A stretch of DNA of 64,000 bases, from the NCBI GenBank assembly GCA_023376005.1, contig CM042147.1:121475421-121539420 (forward strand), in the 5' to 3' direction. This document shows positions 24,234-37,600 of the stretch, piece after piece (within the stretch, counting starts at the first letter, position 1; the number at the start of each line of letters is the position of its first letter). Origin of the DNA: Doryteuthis pealeii (Eukaryota; Mollusca; Cephalopoda; Myopsida; Loliginidae). Position numbers and translations under genes: made by a program. Below the pieces are notes generated by a model, which saw only the letters and a program-made list of their open reading frames with translations, was not told the DNA's origin and made no database searches.

Positions 24234-27200
24234 AAACTTTTAATATATAACATACATTTACAAGTTGAAATTTACATATGAAAATTAGATTTTATTCCTC
24301 AAGTAGACTGGAAGTTGAATAGGAAGTATTCCACACAGCTTTTTTTTTTATTTACTGGAAATTCATCCAGAGAAGTTTATGACTTTAAAATAAATTCTAA
24401 TTCAAACTGTCCACATTTTTATGTGGGCTTGCTTATACTGAAACCAACATAGTCTGTTCTATCAGATATAATATTACCCAATTCCTCTGCCACAAGTAGG
24501 ATGTGACAAAAGATCTTTTTTTTTTTTTTTAAGAGTTTTCCATCTGCTGGACTGGTTGCCTAATCATAGCAAATGAACCCAGTCTGCCCTACTATTTACT
24601 CATAGCTGTGGGAAGAACAGATGGATTCATGCCTTTCCAGAGGGCATTAGTGTGAAGTGAAATACAGTCACATCCAGAATTTGAACTCTGATTGCCAATC
24701 CTATTTCCTCTGATGATAACGATTATGCTAAGGCCAGATATATGGGTCATCCAGTAAGAATCAAACTTACTAACAATTATTCCTATTAGTTTGGGCCGAC
24801 GTAGCTCAGTTGGTAAAATGTCCAACTAGGAACCACAAGGCTCTGACTTCAATACCAGCCCTCACCAAATCAGCTTATGAGTAGCATAGGGATCTGTGTG
24901 GTAAAGTGAGGAGCTGATGTGTGATGCCACACCTGTGCTACTCATACGCTGAGTGGGCGAGGGCTGGTACTGAAACCGGAATCTTGTGGTTCCTAGTCCG
25001 ATGCTGTACCAACTGAGCTATGCCGTTCCTTTAGTTTAAATACTAAGATACTAAAAAAAAAAATCATTACAAATTTAATTAAATCTTTGAAATTAGATTT
25101 TGTAACTGGCATGTGATTACTATAGATAAACCCTGAAAAAAAAAACTCATTTACTGTATAACATTATTTTACATATTTTCTCACATGTAAAAAAAAGACA
25201 AAAAAAAAAAAAAAAGTAAAAAGATGTTTTATATATGAAAAAATGCACACAACTTCAAAATTATTACCCGTGTTAGATATAAAATATGCATTTGTGCAAA
25301 AGCTTGGGTTTAAAATTAAAATTTTCTATACACCCTTCATAAAAGCTATGCATAATTTTTTTAGTAAGACATTTGTTCTGAACTTATTGTAATAAAATCA
25401 AAGTAATATAATACATTAACAAATCACATAAGTGTGTCTATAATTGCAACAATAGTAATATCAAAGTATGGCTGTGTTAATACTACTAAACTGCAGTAAT
25501 TTGATAAATCCACAACACCATTGAGACCCATTTTGTGTTTTACTCAGCAAGTCTTTATTGCTAGTTTAAACCCATTATACCATTGAAAATATCTAGCCGA
25601 AATCTTTCTTTTGCACATAGAATATATTATTCTCTCCCTCCGCTGTCAAAGCTATATTTATCTCCCAAAAACATCAAAGCATTGTGTTAAAAAAATAAAA
25701 CAAAAACGAACTCAATGGTGTTGTGAACTGTTAGAAACATTAGTATTATCTGCGTTATTCAGACTATTGTCCCCATCTTCATTGTTATTTGTACAACGTT
25801 GGCCAATACGCCCTCCGGCCTTCTTCAGGTATTTCTTGTCAGACTCGGGAACCTTCTTTTCGAATTCAGGAACTTTCTTGTCGTAATCGGGAGCCATCAT
25901 GGAACTTTGAACCTAACCCTTTATTTAGTCCACGTGGGTATCCTGTCCAATTGGACACATGGCCTAGTGGATAAGGTAGTTAGGTTAAGACAGTTCTAAG
26001 TGACAGTTATCTCTGGATTCCGGGTTCAATCCTGAGTAGAGGCAATAACATAGAAAAATAATTAACACAACTCCTACCCCAGCTATGGTTAGCGGAATGA
26101 GAACAGGATACCCCCGTGGATTAAATAAAGGGTTAGGTTCAAAGTTTCATAATGGCTCCTGATTACGACAAGAAAGTTCCAGATTTTGAAAAGAAGGTCC
26201 GACAAGAAATACCTGAAGAAGGCCGGAGGGCATATTGGCCGAAACGTTGTACAAATAACAATGAAGATGGGGACAATAGTCCGAATAATGCAGATAATAC
26301 TATCATCAAGCCTCATCTCAAACATTCAGAGAAATAATCTATTTTAGTATTAATAGAAGCTTGTATTATATGAGAGGTGTTGAAGCTTGAACATCTAATC
26401 TTTGAGAAAATAACATTTAAAAAAATTAAAGCTTACAGGCTACAGAAAAAGAAATATACTGAAATTTCCTCTCAAATTTCATGCCCATAATTATATTTTA
26501 TACCTAAGGTTAAAAGCATGATAAGAGTAAACTGAAGCCAATGATATCTGCATTGGAAAGGTCCCATGTAGGTATCATTGGAGAACGAGAAAAGTTTTGG
26601 TAAATGGGCTAGGTCTTTAACCTGGACTAGAACTATTATACAGTAATTTCTGAGGAGTGGATTTTACTAATAATTCTTATTCATAGTTCTTATAAATTTA
26701 ACCTTAATATTGTGTAGTTTCTAATAACGTTTTTTTTAATGCACAAGACTTTATTGATATTATCGTCAATTACTTGGCGGAAATGTACAATTGGAAAACC
26801 CTTGTCCTCTAAAATTTGTATTATTATAATATAGAAGTAATTTTCTTTGGAATAACATTGATTAAGAACCAAACTTTCAGGTTTAAAAAAAATTTAGTGA
26901 AAAGTTTCCCATTCATTTTTAGAGGTGGGGGTGGGGGGTCAGTTTGCTAAATTATTTTTATGTCAAACAGGAGAGTCCTTGGATGGTGTTCCAATAGTAC
27001 ACATCCGATAATTTTTTTTCTCCTGGGCCCCTAGCTGCCTTTGGTCTTTCTGCTTTTGGACAAGGAGATCAACGGTAAGATACAAATAACCTGGCTGTAC
27101 TCATACCATTGTATGGCTGTTTTGTAATTCCAACTTGCTCTTGAAGACATTGTAAAATATTGTTGCTGCTAAACTTTTTTTTTTACTCTTGGAGAGTCTG

Positions 27201-28541
27201 TAGTAGCAGTCATCATTTTCAAAGTAAATTGTTTGGTTAACGTTACAAATTGGCCAAAGAGTGACCTGTTTGGCATAAAAGTAATGTAGCAATGATGCCC
27301 CACTCTAAAAATTAAACGGACAACTTTTCCCTTAAAAACGCAGAACGATCCATAATGAAAATTTTAGTGTGTGTGGGTGGGTGGGGGTCCAACAGTACAT
27401 AGCAACCAATTACATTTATCTATTTACATTATAAATACAAATGGATGGGACCCTATAACCTTTAGGCACCCCTTTTTGATCTCAATTAAGAAAGGACATG
27501 TTTTTCATTTACACGTCAATATCCGGTTGTTTTAACAGACGATTTTTAGATTAAAAAAAAAAAAATCAAACTAACCCCTAACCCTAACCTCTAACAAACA
27601 ACCGGATATTGACAGTGTAAATGGAGGTAAGTCATTACAAGATAGATATACATAATTTCCGTGTTGTCTTATTTACTAAAATACCAAGTACCTAAAAAAG
27701 TTGTAATGTTCTTAATACATTGAGCAATAAATAAATTACATTTTCCTAGCAACAAAAAAAAAGAGAGAAAGACAAATAAAGTCAATCTTTATATAAAATA
27801 AAAATGGTAATTGGGGAGGGAATGGCCTTTATGTAGCCATTGATTAAGATGGCAAGACTCACCACTCGTTACAACTTCTTCTTTCTCATTCGTAGGAGGT
27901 TCCACAATAGGTGAGGAATCAACTGTTGGAGAGGAAGGTTTTTCAGTTGGTGCAGAATCTGACGAGGAGATCAACGGCAAGATGCAGAAATGAGAAGCAG
28001 CTCAAATGAGTATCATTGAGCAGAAAACTAGGACACATGCATGAAACTCTAAGTCGCGGCAATCCTTAAACTAAGTCCTTAAACTTCACCAATACATCTC
28101 TATGCTGGAAGTAACCTACATCTCAAGTAGCCCTTATATAATAGTATGACAATATCTAATGTTAAGTTTAGAAGTGCTACATACTGAAAATTCATTCAAA
28201 ATATAAAGCCATAATGTGGCTTATAAGTATTTAAAGGGAAAAAAAAGTTATATGAATAAGAAATATTTTTATACAATGAAATCACTATAATATATATATA
28301 TATATATATATAAGTAAAGAAATAACAAAAGACTTAGAGATTTAGCATTATAGTCTATTATAGTCTAAGCTCCCTGAAATAGACTATAATGCTAAATCTC
28401 TAAGTCTTTTGTTATTTCTTTACTTATATATTTGATCTGTGACTCTAACATTAAGAGCACACATTGAGCTCTCAAACTGCAACAGGTTTTTTAAAATAAA
28501 ACTCTTGTGTCATAAGGAAGATTTCTTCTCTAGACTTTTGG

Positions 28542-28590
<49 letters not shown>

Positions 28591-31500
28591 GTTGCTGTTA
28601 CCATTAAATCTACCAAGCAAATAAGTATACAATCTTATTTACTAAAAAGTGCTCAATATAAAGAGCTAAATAGACAATTAAAATTGAATGTTTTAAAATA
28701 TACCAATTCAAGTTTCTCGCAATAGTGCGAATCTTCAAAGATTCGCTATTGCGAGAAACTTGAGTTGGTATATTTTAAAACATTCAATTTTAATCGTTAT
28801 ATATATATATAAAATACATTATTAAAAAAGAAACATTATGCAATATCAAAGTCAAGAATAGTATCCTTAAGTTAAAAGCTGGATCACTCAATATTTAATT
28901 TGTTTTAATTTTTTGTAGACAAGGTTTGATAATTTGTATTCTTTAGATTTTTTGACTGTTGTCCTCATCTTTATTGTTATATACACATTTCAGCTGATGT
29001 GCGCACTGGCCTTCTTCTGTGTTTTTTTTGTCAAACTCAGGAGTCTTCACAGACTTTCAAACCAAACTCTTCATATAATACTTTGGGGTAGATTGTTCTC
29101 ATTCTGTTAAATCATGATTGGGTAAAAGTATTAAGCTATGTTAAATATTCTGTGTTATTTTCGCCTGAAGTTGATTCCACGAGGTTCCCTGAGTTCAACG
29201 AAGAAACACCTGAAGAAGGCTGGAGGGCACATCAGCCGAGATGTTGTGTATATAATAAAGATGAGGACAATAGTAAAAAAAATCTAAACAATAATTATTT
29301 TAATAACATTTTTAAACATTAACCAGTTTCAGAAAACAAAATGTCTAATAGAAGAAAATTTAAAGTAAAATATTTAAAAATCTAATGATGTTACAGACAA
29401 TACAAAAATAGTAAATTTTGATACTCAAACAATTAAAAATGATATATCAAGAGATGCCAACAATGTAGGTGTCGTAATGAAAATTCTTGTTAATTTTAAT
29501 ACTTTTTCATAGATATAGAAAAATGCTTAAAATGTTTTTGATGTTATCCAAAAATTGACTAGATTAGTATATATAATTTGTCAATTATATTATATATAAG
29601 GGCTACTTGAATTACTATCCTTAAATTAAGAACTTTTAAACTATCACTGCAATCAAATATTCTGTCAGAAAATCACGTTTTATTGAAAATTGTTCTGATA
29701 GTTGTGGCTGTTACTTTTATAAATAATATCCTTATCTTACTAACTTATCTATAACATCTTTTTTTTTAATTAACAATGCTTCATTTGATCACAAATTCAC
29801 TAGTTAACTATTAGAGAATTCAAGATCATGTAAAACGCTTATTTGCCATCACTAGAATATATAAGTAAAAAGACTATTGATATTTAATGGCACGTCAACC
29901 TGTTTAGAGTTATTTTATGCATAGAGGTTAGGAAATTGCATAAACTGTATATCTTTATTCATATTTTTGTGTAGTTTCTTAGGAGTTTTTTTTTTTTCAT
30001 TTTGCACACAATTAAATGATAGCTAGTGTTCCTATCTAATACAAATAATTCGCAATCTGTTTGACCCATAGATGGAACCATAACAGATACTACCACTGCA
30101 GGTCAGAGTGGACCTGGGAGTAATTGTAATGAAGAGAGTACTCCACACTTCCCAGAGCTCCAGAACTGGAGACTCACCATCAGATGCAGTTTAGCGTCAT
30201 ACTCAGGACACCCCCAATTTTGGGGGAGATTTTTTTTATCCCTTTACAGGGGATAAAGTGAATGTATTTTAAGCCCTGTCGACAAGGTAGATAAGTAAAA
30301 AGAGTTTTTCCTTATTTTAATATAAAATCAATCTAACTTTATATTTTGAAAACTTATGAACCTAAATCAAAAAATAAATGTAATGTGATGCTAAACTGTA
30401 AATATTAAGGATTCTAAAGTTTCAAAATCTCTAATGTATTTCAGTAAAGCAGTGAGTGTTATTAAAAGCGAATATATGCCTACAACTTTTTTCTACCACT
30501 ACCGTATATAAAGCAGTTAGTTAAAAAAACAATTTTCAAAATATGATCAAAATAATTGGGTTAGTAAAGGTTTTGGCATTAACAAATTGATGGTTAGTAA
30601 TACAGATTGATATTCAAAAATATAAATTGTTTGGACTGCTCCAATTTTTATCAATATCTAAGTTAATATAGATTACTTGGCAATACCCATGTTTTTTTTA
30701 TGAGTCACAATTAGTTTGGTTGTTTTGTTTTACATTATATCAACCCTTTTTGGGTCATTTAATGCCAAATCAAATTATTTTGATAATTGGTTTCTTACAG
30801 TACCAGTTGTTGCTTAAATGGTCACCCATCTAAGTATTGCTGGTTTAACATTGGTAATTTAACTGGAACCAGTGCTTTCAATGTGACTTGAACGCAAGGG
30901 TCACAGTGAGAATGATTATATTAAAATACTGTACTTTAACTTCCTTTCAAAATTAACATGAAGTCCAAACAATTTACCTCTTTTAACTTTGCAGGAGTGA
31001 GTAGTGGTAGAGTCTGATAAGAGCTAAAATCTAAATACTAAATTTCCAAAAAACTTAATCATGTAAAATATTTGTTTGAAATATTCTAATTGTGTTGTGT
31101 TGTGTTCATTCAAGATGTACGTAATCATGGCTCTACAGTTTCCTTTACCTGTAAACTGAGTGTATCACCCCTCCTAAAGGTTTAGTTTTTTCACTGTTTT
31201 TTGTCCTATACTGTACAATACTTGTTTTATACTAACTATTAATATATAAAGATATTTGTACACTCATCTAAGCTACAATTTGTCCTATACTTGTTTTATA
31301 CTAACTATATATAAAGATGTTTGTACACTCATCTAAGCTACAATTTGTCTATACTTGGCTACAATTTGTCCTATACTTGTTTTATACTAACTATTAATAT
31401 ATAAAGATATTTGTACACTCATCTAAGCTACAATTTGTCCTATACTTGTTTTATACTAACTATAATATATAAAGATATTTGTACACTCATCTAAGCTACA

Positions 31501-34500
31501 ATTTGTCTATACTTGTTTTATACTAACTATTAATATATAAAGATATTTGTACACCCATCTAAGCTACAATTTGTCCTATACTTGTTTTATACTAACTATT
31601 AAATATAAAGATATTTGTACACCCATCTAAGCTACAATTTGTCCTATACTTGTTTATACTAACTATTAATATATAAAGATGTTTGTACACCATCTAAGCT
31701 ACAATTTGTCCTATACTTGTTTTATACTAACTATTAATATATAAAGATGTTTGTACACCATCTAAGCTACAATTTGTCCTATACTTGTTTTATACTAACT
31801 ATTAATATATAAAGATGTTTGTACACCATCTAAGCTACAATTTGTCCTATACTTGTTTTATACTAACTATTAATATATAAAGAATGACATTTGTACACCC
31901 ATCTAAGCTACAATTTGTCCTATACTTGTTTTATACTAACTATTAATATATATAAAGATTTGTACACCCATCTAAGCTACAATTTGTCCTATACTTGTTT
32001 TATACTAACTATTAATATACAAAGATGTTTGTACACCAATCTAAGCTACAATAGTAATTGTGGGTACTATCAGGACATAAAACTGAAAAAAAAAGAAGGT
32101 TCCTTGGATTGGATGGAAGTCAGGTGAGGGTGCAGCATTGTCTTACCTTTTGTTTCATTTTCTGTTTTATGCTTTTTTGTAGAGTCTGCTTTGTTTGTGG
32201 AATTAGTTGTGTCATTCTTTTCTGGAGTTTTTGTCTTTGCTTTTGACTTATAGCTCTTGGCTTTGTACAAAAGATAATTCACTTCTCTGTCCAAATCTCG
32301 GATCTTGAGGCAATATCCTCAACCAGCAATTTTGGTTTCTCATGGTTTGGTGTCTTTGCTTGTTCCGCTAACATACTGTCACGCCAAGCCTAAATTTACA
32401 AAAATGAAAAATAAAAATGAAATTAAAAGAAACTGAATCAGAAAAATAAATTGTTGAAATTTGAGCCTTTTAGAGACTAGAGTTGTTTTATTATTGTGGA
32501 TCATGCCTTGCCTTGTAAAAGATTTTGTTTGAAGATTTAATGCTAATTAGTTAAATGCTAATAGACTGTTAAATGTTAAATGGCATTCCTTATTCTATTT
32601 TTCTGACAAAGTTCACCAAATTCACATTACTGTGAGTTTTTGTATGTAAACAAAATATATAAACACCTGCAAGCAAAAAACACTTGTGTTCAAATATTCA
32701 TCATTTTTTCTGTTTTCATTGTTAAAATGTTATAAAAACAAGATATACATATAAACAACTTTGATAAACTAGTAAATAAATCAATTTCCTTTCATTTGAT
32801 GTTTGGTTTGACAGGATTTATAGTGATTTTGAAGATTTCCATTACTTTATATCAGTGGTTCTCAACATTTTTAAATATTTTGTTTTTATAAACTTATGGG
32901 CCCCTTTGATACCTATTTTACTGTGGTCGGACCCCATAGCCATTCAAAGTCTTAAAAATATTGTATTTTTACAATTAAATATTTTTACTGATCCATGTTG
33001 TGTGATCCAATGTGGGGGCATATGCATTCCCATTGAGAACCACTGCTTTATATCATAAAGCAGAATATATCTACCTAGGTTTCACCAGTAGGATCTTCAG
33101 GATAATTCTGATTGAAATTGATTAAAACATGAGGATGTAAACAAAAACATTACAGAAGGAATGCAGCATGTATTTTGATTTTTAACTGTTGAGACACAAT
33201 TTTCATTTATGTCTACACCTGTTCAAAATTTTGGATCTTTGATTTAATAATTCTTTGGAATTAGTATAAGATGTGATGTGTCTGTATATGTGTCAAATAT
33301 ACATATTGATGTATCATGTCAAAGGCAGAGATCATTCTGTTAATACGTTTAACACAAGAACAGAAACTATAGGAATTTTTTTTACATGGTATTTTGGCAG
33401 ATTTTTTTTTCACTAATAAGAAAAATCTTAGTAATTTTTTAAATTGATCATTTTAAAAAATCCTAAAAGCAAACTGATAGCAATTTTGATATTAGTTTTA
33501 TTTAATAAAATTTGATAATAGAAAGCCATTCAATTTTGGGAATTTCCATGTAAGTCATCAACAGCAGATATTAGCTCAGTCGGTAGAGCGTTCGGTTACC
33601 GGCCCTTCCCAACTCAGCGTATGAGTAGCACAGGGATCTGTGCGGTAAAGTAAGGAGCTGATGGTAGGTGTGGCACTCCACCTCAGATGCTAAAACAATC
33701 TCCTTGATCTAGCACTAGTGAAAAGGGGATAGACTCTCTCGCTGATTGGCTGATACTGACTTTAGGCCACCCCAACAACTTGAAAAAAATTTTTTTTTTT
33801 TAAATTAACTAAGAATTTCAGCCCACCTTCATAGGTAATCTTGATTTTTAATAACAATCTAAAAATATGCATATAGAAGACCCCAAAAGTTACAAGAGGC
33901 AAATTTGGTTTGGTTTGGTTTGGTTTATTAGTGTAATGGCATATCACCCTTTGTGGGTTATTTAATGCCAAAGCCATCATTTTAGAAGAACAATAGTGGT
34001 ACCATTTAACTCATAGCTAGAATAATAAGGGGGTTCATAGAGACAAATTTATATAGCTGTATATGTTTATAGTCTAATAACAACAAAGCAAATGTTACCT
34101 TAATCAAAAACTATTTCATTCCTAAAAAACAATTATACTTTGTCTCTATTAGGGGATCACAACTGCAGGTGAATTTTTCGAACCATTTGCCAACACTAAA
34201 ACCCATGGCCTTAAATCTATCACAGGATCTGCTCACCAAGTCAATATATTTATCAGAAATAGAAATTAACACATGTAAGTAAACTTCAAACATGCTATCA
34301 TTATAGTCAACTCTCAAACTATAGCTTTTTTTTTAAATCAACTGAGGTGATCACTACTAGAATAGGCTCAGTCCTATTTAGTGATCATCCTCCACATTAA
34401 TACAACAACCAACATTACGTTTTTTGTTTTGTGTGACATTGTTTATATTGTCTAATGTGTGAAAATAAACCATTGTCTTAACTCTTGTAAATCCTACCAC

Positions 34501-34618
34501 AGTCCTTAAAAGAAAAACAAGTCTAAGGTACAAAATAAAATGATATATAATTGTAATTTAAACAATGAAAAAAAATAAAAAGAAAAAAAAAAGGAAAAAA
34601 AAAGAAAAAAAGAAAAAA

Positions 34619-34656
<38 letters not shown>

Positions 34657-37600
34657 AAAAAAGGACAAAACAAATTACTTACATAAGTTTCATTGATTAG
34701 CTTGCCGAGGGTATTAGCCTCAACCTGAGTGAATACAGGGTCATCTCCAAGGGTAAGGTTACGGACAGATTTGAGAAAATATTCAGATTGATTTAACATA
34801 TTTCTCAAAGTCTCCAGGGCTTCTGGACGATCTAGTATTTCTTTCACACGCATCTTAAGTTCTTTAATTGAATCTTCCAACACACGCAAGTGATCCACAT
34901 ATTCCTAGTAATTAAAATTAATTATGAATTAGTCATGATAAAATTTTTTTTTTTTAAATGAATGGAAATGAAAAATGAGAATAAATTAGCTTTGTTTATC
35001 TTTACACTAACAAAAGTATCTGACATTAGTCAAGAAGAAGAAGAGACATAAAAACAGGCCCTACAAAAAAGAATAAATATAAAATGAAACAAAAGGTAAG
35101 ACAATGCTGCACTCTCACTTGTTGAAATAATTAATATTTTAGCAAGATTTTATGGCTACAAGAATAGGAATGTAACAAATAGACAACAAAAGTTTTTTAA
35201 AAAGTTAAGTTCTAATTAGTTTCCAAGTGGGTAATTCCATGTTAAATCATCCAGAAAAAAAGTAAAATTGTCACCCACCCACATCAATTTTTCTGAAATT
35301 TTTTTCCAAGTGTGGACTATGTTAACATTAGATGATCCCCAAAATTTGAGCTTCAATTCCAAAAATTGGCGGCGTTATGTTGATTTTTAGCTCTCCAAAT
35401 TTGCTAGGGTTGATGAAAAATGGCGACTTTTTGTAATCTATTTTTGTCTGTAAAATTAGTTCTAGAGCTTTCCTACTACTAAAAATTGGTTTATAAAAGC
35501 ATTTTTGCCCATGAAAAAAGGTTTAAAGTTAACTAATTTTAAGTTATTGATGATTTCTGATTTTTTCATAGTAAGATCAATATCCTGATGTGGCACTGCA
35601 TCTATGACAATTTTTGACATGGAATTACCCAAGAGCCTCTTTTATACCAATATTCATTTTTCTTTCATCTTTTGCAAATATTTATTTACCCAACCCCTCC
35701 TCCATGAGCAGTATGTGACAATTTTTAAGCAGTGGGCTTAAATTCAGAGTTTTCCTTCTTCTAGACCAGTTGCTATACCAAGACCAAAGAGCCCTGTCTG
35801 CTGAACTATTTATCCATAGCTGTGGGGAGAAGAGATGAATTTATGCCTTTCCCCAACTCAAACTCTCATCCAGGATTTGAACTCTGCTCACGGTTTCCAT
35901 TTTCTATGGTGATAACCATTATGCCACAAATGCTTCCACATATTTTACAAATATGTAGTCTTTTAATTATTACTTGTGAATTTCCAAGTGGCCGGTTTAG
36001 CTCAGTCAGTAGAGTGTTCGGCTAGGAATCAAGGTTCCTGGTTCGATACTTGCCAACTCTGTGTATGAGTAGCACAGGGATCTATGTGGTGAGGAGCTGA
36101 TGGTAGATGTGGCGTTCCATTTCAGATGCTAAAATAATCTCCTTGGTCTAGTGCTAGTGAAAAGGGGATAGACTCCCTCGCTGTTTGGCTGATACCGATA
36201 TTAGGCCGCCCTGGCAACTTATATATGTGACATATGGTCACCATCTTTAGCAGAGTTTAACAGGTTTGAATCCAGAGTTTTTTTTTTCCTAGACGGGTTG
36301 CCTAACCAAGGTTATAGAGCCTAGTCCGCCCTACTATTTACCCATACTTGGAGGAAGAACAGTTTAATGCATACCTTTCCCAAGGGTATTAGCGCTATGT
36401 GAAATGCAAACAGTATCATCTAGAATGTGAACTCAGGCAGCAGACTTCATTTCCTATGACGATAACCATGACAACATGTGTCATGTGAAAAAACACACAT
36501 CTGACCTCATTTGTTCCACCATTTAGGAGGCTAAAACTTAAAAAAAAAAAAAAAAAAAATTGCTTCATATCAAAGTCTGTCACATGCCCTTTGGCTAGAA
36601 ATGGCATATTTTGTCATCTGATGACCACTAGTGACCTCTGAGGTCAATCTCAGAGTCTATGTTAGACCCTAAGGTGAATATCTATGCAAAAACAATCAGG
36701 ACTAAAACTTTTCAACTGGCTGTGTTCCTCAAAAAAAGAAACACAAATTCACAAACTTCAATATGATAGTATAAATATAATGTTATTTGGGTTTAGGTAA
36801 ACTTTTAACAATAGTTATTCATTCTGGTTGAATGAATCCTTATGCTTATACTCCAGTTGATTGATCTTCAGTGAAATGAAGATCATAGCATTTTACTCAA
36901 AAGTGAAATTCATTTTTGATGTACTAAGTAGACTTTTACTGACTGATATCTATGTGATATTATCTTGAAAAAGATATTAGTAAAGAAAGAATTGAGGTTT
37001 GGTTTGTTTTGTGGCATATCAACCTCAGTGGGTCATTTAATGCCGATAAAGTTTTGAAATAAATCAATTCTTAATGGATAATACAATTTTTTTATAAATA
37101 CATTTTTCTATTTAACCCATAGATGGGACCCTAACAGGTACTACCACTCCGGGGAGCAATGGGGATGAAGGGGTGCTCCACATTCCCCAAACCTCCAAAA
37201 CTCACCATCAGATAGAGTTTAACGTCATTCCCAGACATGTAGACCCGCAGCCACTGCCTTCTAGCATCCATATGATAAAAAGGGCTTGGGGCTTGCCATA
37301 AGGGCAATAGGGTTGGGAAAATCATATAGGTGCTAGGGCTTGACGTGACCAGCTGATTGATCGGAGGGGGCCGCTCCGACCGCCCGTCTAGCCCAAGATA
37401 GGGCCAAAGTGGAGTATTGCATATCATGAACTGCTCATCCACCTGGGCTCTATCCTTAAGCATCACGGGTCGCCACCCACGGCCAACAGGTAGCCCCATT
37501 TGGGGGAGTCTTACCCCTCTGCAGAGGTGCAGTCGGTGCATTCTAACACCCCACCGACAGGGCGGAAAGAATTGAGGAAAAAATAAATAAAATAATGTAC

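Noticed and set aside
27001..27060. Alternative last exon of HYOU1 reading [20 protein letters not shown]
   Set aside because: It can be joined in phase but ends without any ER-retrieval-like tail and has a poor acceptor. The exon at 22422-22513 fits phase, acceptor and the KNxxEL end far better.
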